In this document: positions 11,170 to 22,300 of the stretch, piece by piece
Numbering within the stretch: position 1 is the first letter of the stretch
Layout of the letters: every line of letters begins with the position of its first letter
Assembly (NCBI GenBank): GCA_018136815.1
Contig: CM030933.1
Coordinates: forward strand, 992,001 to 1,056,000
Length of the DNA: 64,000 nt
DNA from: Isochrysis galbana
Taxonomy: Eukaryota; Haptophyta; Isochrysidales; Isochrysidaceae
Reading direction: 5' to 3'
Made by a program: the position numbers and the translations under genes
Notes under the pieces: model-generated
The model's input: only the letters and a program-made list of their open reading frames with translations
Told to the model about the DNA's origin: nothing
Databases searched by the model: none

Positions 11170-13053
11170 TCATCGGAGCATCTGCTCGAGCTGGTGCCGT
11201 TGGGCCTCAAGAGTGCGCAGGCGCGCGAGTAGCAACTGCGCCTCGGCCTCGTTTTGGCGCAGCTGCTCGCGCACTGCTGCCACTTCGGCCGGCAGCGGCG
11301 CATTCTCCGCCTCGCCAGCAACCACAAGGACAGGCGCAACCGGGACAACGCCTCCACCAGCTACACGGTCGTAATTGTCGGAGGCCTGCTGCTCGCGGAT
11401 CTTAGCCTCAGAGATTTCGGCAGTCGATTCGAACGAGTCACGCGAGGCGTCCTCGAGGCTTGAGTCGGTCTCGCGCGAGGCGAGCGCGCGCGCCGCCTTC
11501 GTGTGGTGGCGGCGGAAACCGCCCCAGGTGGCCAGGCGCTTATAGTGCGTTGATTTCTCGCCCGACATTTCGATGGCCGAGTCATCAACGGTGGAAACAA
11601 TATGCTGCGACTCGGGCGCAAAGGCCGTGTCGTGGTGGCGCAGCTGCGACAGATACTGCACGGCTGCATCACGAGAACCCAACCCCTGCACGAGCGCCTC
11701 TGTTTGGTTGAGCGCTTGCCGCTGTTCGCAGAAGGCGCGCTGCTTGGCCTCGCCTGCCAGGGGCGTCCATCCCGCCAGCTCACCCGGTTGACGGCCCGGC
11801 GGCAAGACCGCACTCAGTTTGTGCCCCTCACAAGCATTAGGCACCCATGCCGCACCCACCCGGTCATCTTTGGCAGCGTGAGTATGCGTGACAAGCGCTC
11901 CTCGCGATGCGCGCCGGCCCCCACCTCGCTTCACCTTAACGGGGACGGGCGCCGGGCCCGAACCGATCACAAATGCCCCCGAATGCTGGCCTCCGCCGCC
12001 ACTCGACTGCGATGCAAATTCCAGAAGGGTCGCGGCCTCGGAAGACGCGTCGTTCATCGCGGTATCGCGGCTGAGCGGCGTGGCGTCGGCAGAGGCACAC
12101 GACGCCACGCCTGGCGGGTGCGTGCAGCACGACGGCTTAGACTCGGACATCGGCGCGGGCGCGGGTGCAGGCGAGCGAGTCGGAATGCGTGGCGGTGGCG
12201 GGAGCATGAGCGACGAGACTGGTGGCAGCGCATGGAGGGTGGCAAGGGCGGCCGACACGGCCGACTGAAGCGCGGGTGGGGCTGCTGCCGCATCGAGCGT
12301 CGCAGCCTCTCGTCCGCGCGAGTCGCGGTGCGCACGGAGAGCGCCGGCTTCTGAGGACGGTAGGGCAGCGAGCAGCGCTGACACGGCTGCGGGCTGGCCC
12401 GCAAGAACCAGGGCGTGCAGGACTGAGAGCCCCTCGGCCGAGCGTGCGAGTGCGAGGGTCGAGGGCGGAAGCGCGTCTGAAGAATGGGCGGAGAAGCTGG
12501 AGACGAGCGCGTCAATGAGGCGTGTGAGCGCGTGACGGCTCGCCCACACGAGCATCTCGACAAGGCCGGCAGCAACCTGCGGGGCAACCGTGACCGCTGC
12601 CGGCCGAGCGTTCGATGCTGCATACAGCTGCTGCGCGCCGTTGTCGGATGCGGCGCAAGCCGCCGTGAGGTTGTCCGAGTACTGCTGGAGTAGCACTTGC
12701 ATCGCTGCCTCCTTCTCAGGCCCCGAAGTGGAGAGCCACATCTGCAGCTGCTGCAGCAGCGCCGGGGCGAGAAGTCCTGGAAGCGGCCGCGTGAACTTGG
12801 AGGTTGAGATAAGGAGCAGCGCGAGCGCGACCTCCCTGCGGTGCATCTCGATGGCGAGTGCGAGAGCCGTGCGCCCGGTGGCGTCCTGCTTGTTCAGGTC
12901 GGCCCCCGAGAGAGCGAGCTTGACCGCTTCGTCGAACCTTCCTCCGAGCACTGCGAGCATCACTGGTGTGCGCCCTGCCTCATCCGAGGGCTCGGTGGAG
13001 GGAGTGGCGAGCGAGGGCTGGAGAGGAGTGGAGGGCACGCAGGGCGCTGCCAT
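11170..13053 (-). CDS. ankyrin-repeat / coiled-coil protein, single exon, 627 aa
   Basis: Residues about 25-85 carry ankyrin-type helices (GRTPVMLAVLGGRFDEAVKL and GRTALALAIEMHRREVALAL), followed by weaker helical repeats to about 270, including LHALVLAGQPAAVSALLAAL. A Pro/Ala/Ser-rich middle follows. The last 45 residues are a heptad-rich segment (VREQLRQNEAEAQLLLARLR) ending in a leucine-zipper-like stretch, so dimerisation is likely. Ankyrin repeats act as protein-binding scaffolds; no enzymatic motif is visible. The start is the first ATG after a G-rich (minus strand: C-rich) tract. No intron is needed. I do not recognise a specific orthologue. Confidence 0.8.
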   Translation of the reverse strand: MAAPCVPSTPLQPSLATPSTEPSDEAGRTPVMLAVLGGRFDEAVKLALSGADLNKQDATGRTALALAIEMHRREVALALLLISTSKFTRPLPGLLAPALLQQLQMWLSTSGPEKEAAMQVLLQQYSDNLTAACAASDNGAQQLYAASNARPAAVTVAPQVAAGLVEMLVWASRHALTRLIDALVSSFSAHSSDALPPSTLALARSAEGLSVLHALVLAGQPAAVSALLAALPSSEAGALRAHRDSRGREAATLDAAAAPPALQSAVSAALATLHALPPVSSLMLPPPPRIPTRSPAPAPAPMSESKPSCCTHPPGVASCASADATPLSRDTAMNDASSEAATLLEFASQSSGGGGQHSGAFVIGSGPAPVPVKVKRGGGRRASRGALVTHTHAAKDDRVGAAWVPNACEGHKLSAVLPPGRQPGELAGWTPLAGEAKQRAFCEQRQALNQTEALVQGLGSRDAAVQYLSQLRHHDTAFAPESQHIVSTVDDSAIEMSGEKSTHYKRLATWGGFRRHHTKAARALASRETDSSLEDASRDSFESTAEISEAKIREQQASDNYDRVAGGGVVPVAPVLVVAGEAENAPLPAEVAAVREQLRQNEAEAQLLLARLRTLEAQRHQLEQMLR

Positions 13054-13428
13054 CGGTGGGGTGGGGTTGGGGGGGGGGGGGAGGGGGGCGTGCTGATCCT
13101 CGCGAGCGCACGTGGCTTGCTCTCACCTCCCTCGCTCTCCCTCCCTCCCTCCCTCGCTCTCTCGCTCTCCCTCCCTCCCTCCCTCTCCCACTCTCCCTCT
13201 CCCTCTCCCTCTCTCTTTCTCTCTCTCCCCGCCCCGCCCCCCCGTCCCCCTCTCCGTCTCTCCCCCCCCCCTCTTCTCTCTCTCCCTCCCTCCCTCTCTC
13301 TCTCTCCTTCCCCCCCCCCCCCCCTTCCCCCCCTCACTTTCTTCCCACCCCACCCCACCCCAACGAGGTGGCGCCCGCGAGGCGGTGGGTGGCCGCCAGA
13401 GATAAGAGAAGACCGCGGAGAGAGAACA

Positions 13429-13459
<31 letters not shown>

Positions 13460-14310
13460 GGGGGGGGGGGCCAAAAAGCCTCTCTTCTTCTCCCCCTTCC
13501 CCCGCGGCGTCGAACTCGCTGTGTGTAGTGTGTGTACACATATTGAGCCAAAGAGCCCTTTCTTTCGGTTCTGCCCCCGTCGCACACGCCCCAGACCGCT
13601 TCTCTCTCAACTCCCCCACCTGTTCTCCTCTCTAAAGGGAGCTTCCCTTTTCTGTAAGATCTCGCGGAGTGCCGCTTGCTGCCGCGCCCACCCTCTCTCT
13701 CCCCCCGCCCTCTCTCTCCCTCTCTCTCCCTCCCTTCCAGATCTTACCTCTCCACCGGGTGCACCTCGAGTTCTCATCGAAAGTCTCTCCGCCTCTCTCC
13801 TGGGGGCCGCACATCCGCTTCTCTCCGAGAAGAGGGAGAGAGAGGGGAGGAGGAGAGAGGGGGGGAGGAGAGGGAGAAGAGACCCGTGAGGGACACTAGC
13901 GATCTCGTGAAAGAAGCCGTCCGGAGTGAGAGTTGTGAGGACGAGAAGAGGGAGAGAGCTCGGAAGGGGCGGGGACCGCACACGCGCCCCGATCTGCGCA
14001 ACAGAGAAGAGAATGCCAACCCTTTATAAGGGATGTGCGGGAGGAGGCGCAGAGCGGAGTGAGAGCGCGCGAGAGAGCGCGCGCGAGAGAGATTGGAGGA
14101 GTCCAGAGGCTTCTACGATGGGCAACAACCTATTCTTTACCGCTCTACATCCATGGAGAGAGAGAGAGCGCGAGGGCGGCGGCAGAGGAAGTCGAGGCCC
14201 CCCCCCCCTCCCCCCCCCCTCCGCCGCCGCCGCCGCCGCCGCCCGCCGCGCGCGAGCTCCCCCCCTTCCCCCTCTCCTCCCCCCCCCCCGCCCCCTCTCC
14301 TTTCCTCGGA
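13054..14310. repeat. long alternating polypyrimidine / polypurine tracts
   Basis: Upstream of the ankyrin gene, 13100-13370 is almost pure C/T on the plus strand, 13395-13475 is G/A-rich, 13680-13740 is C/T again and 13825-13890 and 14035-14100 are G/A. C homopolymers occur near 13260 and 13311. Many open frames cross the tract on both strands but encode only Leu/Pro/Ser or Arg/Glu/Gly simple sequence, so they are not genes. Confidence 0.85.
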
Positions 14311-16011
14311 GTTCAAGTGTGTCTCTGGCCTGTCCGGACCGACCCCACCAGATCACCAGATCCGGACCGCAGCTCCGGGCGGGCGGGCCCCGACGGGCCC
14401 AATGTTGGCGCGTTGTTGGCGCGTCGGATTTGCTCTTCTGCGGCTTGCTTGTGTGGAAGGGTGGGGTGCGTGTAAGAGATAAGTGAGAGGCCAGGAGCGG
14501 AAAGAAGGTGGAACCTATTTTTGGGGTTTCGCCAACTACCAGGGCAGGAGGCCATCGCCGCTCCCCCCCCCCCCCCACCGCCCCGTGAGAGGGTGCAACT
14601 TGAGGTTCCCTTTTTTTTACCGCCCCGCACGCGCAGCTCGCCGTGAGCATGCTCACGGTCGGCATTTTTAAAAAAATAACCAAACCTGAGGTTGCAGCCT
14701 CTTGGGACGGCGATGCCCCTGGCGTGACCGAGGAGGGAGGAGGGAGGAGGGGCATGACATGCGACTCGCCCAGCGACCAGCGATGCCGCGATGCCGCTCG
14801 ACTTCGCTGGCGCCTATACTCTTCTGCATCGCAGTCCGTTGCTCGCTGCGCAGCGCTCGACGTGCAGCGTAGCGCCCTCGTCGCTTCTCTCGAACCCGTT
14901 GCCTCCTACCCGGGGCTGGGGGCCGGTGGCGCGCCGGATCCTCACGGCTCACGGGCGCCATTCGCGACGTGATGATAGCGCGCCCGACGCCGCTGACCCG
15001 CCGCGATTCCCATTCCCATTCCCATGACTACTCTCTACTCTGTGTACTATGCCGCACTCAAGAGGCTAGAGCCTCTGGCAGACCTCTGGGGTCACGGTGG
15101 TACGCTTACGGGCCCTCCTGCCCTCCTCGTCCGCCGGTGGCTAGCGCCTCCCTCGCCGACTCGCCTATCTCCGCCTCCACTCTTGAATTGCGCCCGCTCC
15201 CCCAATCGCCAATCGCCTGCCCAAGCCATGTCCGCATGTCCGCTCCGTCCTCGCGCTCGCCCTCGCGCCCAAGCCCCAAGCCCGTCCTCCCGCCTCCCTC
15301 TCCCTCGGCTGAGCTGCTGAGGAGGTGGCTCAAGCCCGCCATTCCATCACTCCGCTCTCCGCTCCGCTCCCGCTCCGGCCGCGCCAACCGCCGATCGGTC
15401 CCCTTCTGTCTCTTCGCATACATATCGAGCTCGTGGTGGTCACCCTCCATCCGTCAAAGATGGAAGATGGAAGCCGCTTGACCGCCTGATGCCGGGGGGG
15501 AGAAGGGCCGTGGGAGTTGGGAGTTGGGGGTGTAGGTGTAGAACGTTTGCTACGTGATAGTGATAGTAGTACGTGGGTGTCCTTAGCCGCGTGTGCGGTG
15601 TAAATATTATACATTTTTAAATGTGGGGCGGAAGTTGTGAAGGACTTGCTTTGAGGAGAGGGGGAGTTCGTGCTTCGTGCCCTCCCGCCGTGGATGAACT
15701 TCAACTATAACGAACCTAATCTAAACTTAATTGTGCCGTATGCAACCAAGCGGCGAGACGGTCAATATATCTATTGCATATTATGTGTACACCGTCATCC
15801 ACAATCCAGCCACCCGAACACCTACAACAGCTACAGCAAGTACCACAGCCGACGACGACTGACCCGAGCATGCTCGATCAGCGCCAAGTTTTGAGGCTAC
15901 TCACTACGGATCCCACATCGCCTTGGGCCCAACCTCAAAAATGCACCGGCGCATGCGGACACGACCCAACAACGCGCCGGCGAGGCGGTGTGAGGTCGCC
16001 TGTGCTGGTCC
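14311..16011. other. intergenic region, nothing recognised
   Basis: GC-rich to 15480, then more AT-rich. A perfect inverted repeat ACATTT-TT-AAATGT lies near 15611. The only open frames are low-complexity Ser/Pro/Arg frames. It contains the presumed 3' end of the pICln gene. Confidence 0.5.
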
Positions 16012-16776
16012 TCACTCCGCATCCCCCCTTGCCTCTTCTTCCGCATCATCAAACCTCCCATTGGTGCTCGCATCAAGCATGGCTTCGAACCGGTTCAAGG
16101 CAGCAGCCTGTTGCAGGCTCATCGATGAGAGCGCATCTGGGCTTGTGAAGAGCACCCCCGATCCGGCGGGCATGCCTTCCTCACCCTCCTCGCCGTCGGA
16201 CTCCTCGCCGTCCAGAGGGTCAGGGTTCAAACAGGCACACTCGCACATGGCGTTGTAGATGACGTCCAGCACGTCGTCCGCGGCGGTGCTGCTGTCCTGA
16301 AGCTCGCGTGCTGGGACGAGGCGCAGGTCCTCCCAACCCGGCTCTTCCTCCTCATCGTCGTCGTCCTCCTCACCCTCCGCCTCCCCGTTAGCCTGAGTCT
16401 CCTCCTCAACCGCGGATGCCCCGTTGCCCGTGCGTGTCCGCTTGGAGGCCGGGTCGTTCGGCTTCGTGAGCGCGGTGGTCAGCTCGCCGAGGTTGTGCTC
16501 CGGATCCAGCTGCATGAAGATGCATGGGTGCGGGAACGAGGACGTGTCGCGGCAGACTGCGTGCATCACGATCGCCGGGTAAAAGAGCGAGAAGGCGGAG
16601 AGGCTGCGTGCATGCTGCTCAGGCGTCCAGGCGACGCGCCGCGTGGTGACAAGAAGTTCGCCGGTGCCTTCGCATCGTTCATTCACGTAGACGTGGACGC
16701 GCTCGCGCACGCGCACCTCCTCCCCTTCCTCGAGCTCGGGCGGCGCGCGCCCGCGCTCGCCCACCGCCACAACCAT
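16012..16776 (-). CDS. CLNS1A: pICln (methylosome subunit, chloride-conductance regulatory protein family)
   Basis: Single exon, 254 aa, close to the usual family length of about 230. The N-terminal PH-like fold shows the family pattern GTGELLVTTRRVAW, then FSLFYPAIVMHAVCRD (family: FSLxYPxIxLHAVSRD). A disordered acidic insert with a run of D/E follows, then EDLRLVPA and IYNAMCECACLNPDPLDGEE, the strongest signature (family: F.AMCECQALHPD), and an acidic tail. pICln binds Sm proteins and PRMT5 and delivers Sm proteins for snRNP assembly in the cytoplasm. The start is the ATG giving MVVAVGERG; sequence upstream is intergenic in style. Neighbours do not share its pathway directly. Confidence 0.93.
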   Translation of the reverse strand: MVVAVGERGRAPPELEEGEEVRVRERVHVYVNERCEGTGELLVTTRRVAWTPEQHARSLSAFSLFYPAIVMHAVCRDTSSFPHPCIFMQLDPEHNLGELTTALTKPNDPASKRTRTGNGASAVEEETQANGEAEGEEDDDDEEEEPGWEDLRLVPARELQDSSTAADDVLDVIYNAMCECACLNPDPLDGEESDGEEGEEGMPAGSGVLFTSPDALSSMSLQQAAALNRFEAMLDASTNGRFDDAEEEARGDAE

Positions 16777-17068
16777 CGCGCCGGCGAGCGATGGGAGAGA
16801 GGCACGAGAGGAGCGAGGGCGGGGCGGGAGAGGGGGGGAGGGGAGTTTTGTTTTCGCTCCCCCAAGCCCCCCCCCCGCCAAGGTCGCGTTCCGTACGCCG
16901 AATATGGGAATATTCCTATGGGAATATGGGACGCACTCGATATGAGATATCAAATGTCCATCGTTTTGTTTTACTATTGTATACTTTATACATGGGTCCG
17001 CGAGTATGCAATATGTAATATACACCGCCCTGCTGCTGAGGCCCTGTTGCCAGCATAAGTATAACCAT

Positions 17069-17250
17069 CCTAGCTGTGAAAAACAGTCGGTGAGGGCTAG
17101 AAAGACAATAAAAACAGGTGTTTTTGGGAATCGAAAAAAAACAGTAAAAAACAGTGCGAAAAACAGTGGGGCCACATATACCGCAAGGGGGCCTTTCCCC
17201 CCAGCGCGGAACGCCTCCGCCTCCTTTCCTCACTCCTCCGCGTCCTGCGT
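17069..17250 (+). repeat. GAAAAACAG-cluster element, family A copy 1
   Basis: Begins CCTAGCTGTGAAAAACAG and holds several AAAAACAG units, one inverted TGTTTTT, then a GC-rich tail ending CCGCGTCCTGCGT. It matches 22651-22820 nearly end to end. Non-coding. Confidence 0.85.
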
Positions 17251-17649
17251 GCAGCCTACGTCTGACGAATTGGAGTGGCCCATAGGGCCTGAGGGCAATG
17301 AGGAAGGAGCAAGGCCGGCGGCAGGCGTGGCGAGCGGCGAGGGAGACGACATCGGAGGTGCTGACGGGCTGAAGCCCGTCAGCAGAGGAAGGCGGGCAGG
17401 CGGGCTTGGGCGAGGGCGAGGACGGCGGCGAGAGCGACATCGAGCGAGAGGCGAGAGGCGAGGGTGAGTGAGAGGAGGAGGGCTGTGTTGGCAGGGGCTG
17501 GTGAGGCGAGGCGAGTTTGTAGGGTACGAGTGTTACGAGAGCGAGAGCGACGAGAACGAGAGCGACGGATGACGACTGACGACAGGACGTCGGACAGCGC
17601 GTTCGCCGCCGGAGGCGTCACCGCGCGCGCCATCGGCCCCAAAAGACTA

Positions 17650-17975
17650 AGGACACAGATCCACACACACTAAACCAAACGGGGCGAAAACTAACCACAC
17701 CTGGACGGACGGCCAAGCGTCGGCACCAGGGCAATTCAGCAACGCGCAGACATGCGACAGAGGGGTCGGCACAACGAGGACAGACCTCGCTGGGGAGCTA
17801 TGACCGATACACGGAGAGAAGACAAAGACAAAAGACAGTCATGGAACATTTGATGACATCGAGAGAAAGTAAGAGAAGAGGCGGTATACCTATCGACGAG
17901 ACCTTGAGGCTTAAAATAACCCATAGATTAGAAGTAAAAGTCTGTCATCGTATGGAATACGACACTCCCCGACTA
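17650..17975 (-). repeat. dispersed repeat family C, copy 1
   Basis: Matches 39545-39890 in the opposite orientation. Shared landmarks include the segments around CACTAAACCAAACGGGGCGA, GCGTCGGCACCAGGGCAA, TTGATGACATCGA, GAGACCTTGAGGCTTAAAAT and CATCGTATGGAATACGAC. No frame is conserved, so it is a non-coding mobile or derived sequence. Confidence 0.8.
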
Positions 17976-18224
17976 AATTCGAGTCGTCTCGACGAGCGGC
18001 ATGGAGAGAGAACAGAGCAACCGAAATAGAAGAAATCCAGAATTAGAACGACGAGGCGGGAGAAACCAAAGATATCAGAGGAACCGAACGTTGAAAGCGA
18101 CGCTTAAAATAGAAGACGAGAGCACCCGTGGGCCCTTTGAGCACAAATTCGGAAGCTTGACGCGGCAACCTATTTGTACGCATCGTCCCACCCATTTCTC
18201 CCTTTTACAGGAGTTTTGCTCGGG

Positions 18225-18460
18225 TGTTGCGGTCCCGTCGCCCCGTGTTCATTTTCGTCTCTTCTTCTGCACCCGCGACAGCGCCGGGTCGCCCCGTTCG
18301 TGCCTCCTTCTGTGCCCTCGCCTGCTCCCGTTCGTCATGCCCGGCCATGGATCGCCCGTACCGTCCCGTGTGCTCCCATCCCGTGTTGCTTCCGGCCGCT
18401 CGTCCAGTCCCTCTCGTCCCGCGATTCATACATCCCATGTTATAGACTCACAACCGCTCC
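18225..18460 (+). repeat. dispersed repeat family D, copy 1
   Basis: Matches 58505-58745 in reverse orientation over about 230 bp, including GCCCGGCCATGGATCGCCCG, the CCGTCCCGTGTGCTCCCATC block and ACATCCCATGTTATAGACTC. Non-coding. Confidence 0.85.
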
Positions 18461-18627
18461 TGGGGCGTGGGTTTATGAGGAGAACGCGGGCGCTTGACGT
18501 AGACCCGGGATAGGTCGAGGCCGGGCGGCTGCGAGGAGGAGGGGCCGGGCGGCTGCGAGGAGGAGGGGGCCGGGCGCGACGAGGACGGCTCTGCCACTTG
18601 GTCGATCTCTGCCTGCTTGGGATCCAT
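18448..18627 (-). CDS. short Pro/Ser-rich open frame running into a repeat
   Basis: A 59-residue frame starts MDPKQAEIDQVAEPSSSRP, has two PSSSQPPG units and ends within the boundary of repeat family D. The composition is unlike the neighbouring shadows, so it may be a first exon or the N-terminus of a gene disrupted by the repeat. Weak evidence. Confidence 0.25.
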   Translation of the reverse strand: MDPKQAEIDQVAEPSSSRPAPSSSQPPGPSSSQPPGLDLSRVYVKRPRSPHKPTPQERL

Positions 18628-19391
18628 TGCACAAGGGAGACGCGCCGCTGCAAGAAAGAGGGAAAGAAGGGATGCGGGCCCGGTGGGGAGGGCACGAGGC
18701 GCCTCCTCATGGCTAATGGTGAACAAAGCATACTTAGTTGTCGGAACTCGGAACATACAATATACGACATACATTGCACATTGCCCGCTTTTCATGTAAC
18801 GCGGACACGCGGACTCAGTCACATTATCCACTCCACTCCGCATTCCGCCCGCCCTGAAGAGGATGTTGCACATGTTTCGGCGTGTTTCCATACGATGCGA
18901 TCCCTCACCTCCTCACCACACCAGGCCTCCTCTGCCTCTTCTTCCACTGGGTCGGCATGTATTTCGCCAGTGTGCAGTGACACATTGTGCTGCTATGCAC
19001 AACAGCTTCTCAAAGCTAGTCTTGCGTCTTACAGATGGCGGCGGTCCAACAATCGGTGGATCGACGACGTGCACGAACAATAATCGATTGACAATCTCTC
19101 TCCTTCTTCCTCCCCTCTCGCCTCTCGGCGTAACCATTCACTAGAAGCAACATCATGGCCATGCCATGGGCCGAGCATGGCTTCGGAGGTCACTTGCAAC
19201 ATAAGGTAAGGTCAAGGAAGACCTCGCGAAAGAGACACTTGGCCGCCAAGTGGGCACGGCAAGTGCCTATTTGCACGGTTGCGATGCTCCGACGGGATTG
19301 AGCCGGGCTTCTTCGTTACTACTTTGGTTAGCCGCCCGACTCAGGAAGTGGGACATCGATGATTGCTCTCATTCGCGAACCTTGTCTGATT
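18628..19391. other. intergenic region, nothing recognised
   Basis: No gene, RNA or repeat that I can support. It contains the presumed 3' region of the minus-strand BSD gene. Confidence 0.5.
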
Positions 19392-22300
19392 TCAGTGGTC
19401 GAGGCTACGAATCGTGTCGTCATTATCCATCGGCGCGAATATGAGCATCCCACTGTCAAGCTTCACCTGCATGAGCGAGGTTCATCAGCCATAAGGTGGA
19501 CATCGCAAAGTGTGTATGGCACACCAAAGCAGCGCGTCTTTAAACGAGGCGTGTGTCCGCCTAGGTAATCCATCATGACGCAGGCAACGCTTGCAGAGGG
19601 GCCGTGTGAGTATTGCTGCAGTCCGCTGGACGCTTTCTGGGTCACGACATGGGCGGGGATCTACACTCACCTGGTATGGTGCGACGAAGCCCTGTTGCAT
19701 GTGCGGGTGGCGGTAGTGTAGCCGAACGACAGTCCCGTTTGCCCACTCGCCTGGCACTCCCGGCTTCATCCGACAAGTAACGCGCGTGCCCACCTTGAAG
19801 CGGGGTGACGGCAACTCTTTGCCATCTTGCGCTTCCGTCGTCGCCGGGTCAGAGTCGGAATTGGCGGGCGCGTCCGCCTCGCTTCGAATAACCGAGTCGT
19901 TATCCATGGGTGCGAATACCAAGGGCCCGATGTCCAATCTGACCTGGCACAAGGGGTCGGATGGAGATAGTTTCACGGCCAGAGCAAGCGGCTGTGCTCT
20001 CGAGTCCATGCGCTCAGCTCCCAGCAAGCAACACTGTTCCCAAGCGCTGCCGCTCATGCCGGTGTAGCCTAGAGCCAGCGCTGCTAGCCGCTCGTGGACG
20101 AATGAGCAACATGTACGTGATACACTGAAGGACCAAGTGCGCGGCGCTACCCGCTCACCTGGTAAGGCAGCCGTGTCCCTTCAGGTGCGTGCATCGCCTT
20201 CGGAGCTTCAACACCCACTGCGATCACACGGCCATTCTCCCATCGATCGCCAATGAAGCAGCTTACACGCGAGCCGACGCCAAAGCGAAGGCCAGCAAGC
20301 TGTCTGGGCGTCGACCCGCCCTCCTCGTTTGTGCCGGAAGCTGGCGCTGCCTTGAGCAGCATGGCTTCTTGTACCACCTGACGGCACGCTTGCGTGAACT
20401 CGCGGAATGCGTGGAGGAGTTCCGCATCGTTGGAATGAGCGGTCAGTACCTGTCACATGGGAGCGGCGCGCTCCGTCGATGTACAGATACGAGGCGGCTA
20501 GTTAACAGTGGGCTAGAGCGGGAGACGAAGCAGCTCGAGCTGTTAAAGTCATATCACAGCCGCCGCCCGGTTGTTTGTCGCCGGGCCATTGGACGCGGCA
20601 TGCCTGCGCGAGGACTCTGCAGCCAAAGTCGGCTTCGATGCCGCAGTGCTCGATGTACTGCCGCTGCAAGGCAATGCACCGCATGCCCATGTCGGCGGCT
20701 GAACGCGACACGAGGTCGCGCATAGTATCGGCGGAAGCGAGCGCCCCCGTCATCCCCTGGACGAGCTCGAGGATACGTCTACGCGACACCTCGCCTGACG
20801 ACTGAAGCTCACCCTATGGCATGTAGGTATAGCGTAGCGAGTATGAGCGAAGCTAACTGCCGTGGCCCCGCGAGCTTTGGGAAGGCCATCGCAAGCGTAG
20901 CGCTTGGGTCGCCGGAGCTTGTCGACGTGCGCGTGACCTCGTCAGTGAAAGCACGCTCACCTCCTTTGGCGCAAAGAGCAGCTCTCCCACCGCGGATGCC
21001 TCCTCAGAATTGTCTTCGCCGGTGGCCTTCCCACCAGCCTGGCGAATCCTCATCGCTCTCTCGCACGATGCTCGACACGCGTGTGCGAAGCGTTGGAATG
21101 CGGCGATTACTTCGGCATCGTCGCGAAATCTACGACGGGTCCACACATGGAGACTCGGTGGATCGGCAAACGAAGCGTTGGCATTTGGGCCGGGAGAAGG
21201 ATGGTACAGCTCGGCGTGAGTAGCCGGTGAGCAGAGTAGAGCGGCTTGGCGGTATGGGCAGGCAACGTAGCGAGCGGATATGTCGCCACTTGACCACACC
21301 CTGCATGAGATTCTCTCGACGGCATGTGCAAGGTTGGCCAGAGCGTATGCAACGGGTATGGGGCATGGGAGGACCATAGCACACACTTCTTCGGGGTGAG
21401 AGCGAGCGCCTTGCAGCCGAAGCCACTCTCGATGCCGCAGTGCTCGAGGTATTCTTTCTGCAACTCCACGCAGCGGCCAGCAACCTTGTCGGGCGGATAA
21501 TCGGCGAGCTCCGCCAAAATGGACTCGTTGAATAGGGCTTCGGAGATCCCGTTTGTGAAGCGGAGCGTCAGTTCGCGAGAGAGCTCGCCGGCCGAGAGCA
21601 ACTCTCCGGGCGTTCGCATGAAGCGAGGACCGCCACCTGGGCTCCTGTGTGCTCTCTCCGCCTCCTTGGGGCTTCTTGGGCTGCCCGCCTCTTCGAGGCT
21701 CAGCTGCGCAATCAACTCATGCGTGCCGCCCGTTCGCGCACCTTCTCCTCGCTGAGAGCCCGTTGCACGACTCTCCTCTCCCTTCATGGCCGCACGCCCC
21801 CCTACATCTGCCTTGAGCATCCCTTGGCTCTCCACTCCCACCTGCCCTTCCCCCTCGCCTCCCACCCCACCATCGCGCCCTTTCCGCTCCAATTCGGCCG
21901 CCGCCACCGCCTGCCCCCCGTCTCCCTGCCGAGCGATCTCTCGTTTCGCCAGACCAGCTCCCTCGCCGCCACCTTCCCCCTCTCCGTCAAGGACCGCCTC
22001 GACGGCAGCGAAATACCTCCGCCAGAACTCCAGCTCACTCACCTTCTTGCCCACCAGCCGGTCGACACACCGCCCGAGGCGCCGATCGCGAGAGAGGCAT
22101 TCCGACGCGAGCTCCACCAGCGCCTCCCGCCACGAATCACCGTCCTCGCCATCCCGTCCCCTTCCCCCACTCTCATCGCCTCCCTCCTTCGCTTCGTTCT
22201 CTCTCTCTCTGAGGTTCTCTCTCTCTCCACTCCTCCCTGCCTCAGCGGGCCAACGGGAGGAGAAGGCGGGGGGCGGTTCTGCCAGAAAGGGGGTTTCCGA

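Noticed and set aside
10838-11374. 178-codon plus-strand frame
   Set aside because: The second half is antisense to the ankyrin gene and the first half has no recognisable domain or codon bias.
12960-13635. Long open frames on both strands upstream of the ankyrin gene
   Set aside because: They are translations of C/T or G/A simple sequence (Leu/Pro/Ser or Gly/Arg/Glu runs) with no domain and equal openness on both strands.
14024-14755. 243-codon minus-strand frame
   Set aside because: Arg/Gly/Ala/Pro low complexity across poly-C and GA tracts; no domain.
16777-17175. N-terminal extension of pICln
   Set aside because: It crosses repeat family A and lacks conservation; pICln starts normally near the PH-like fold.
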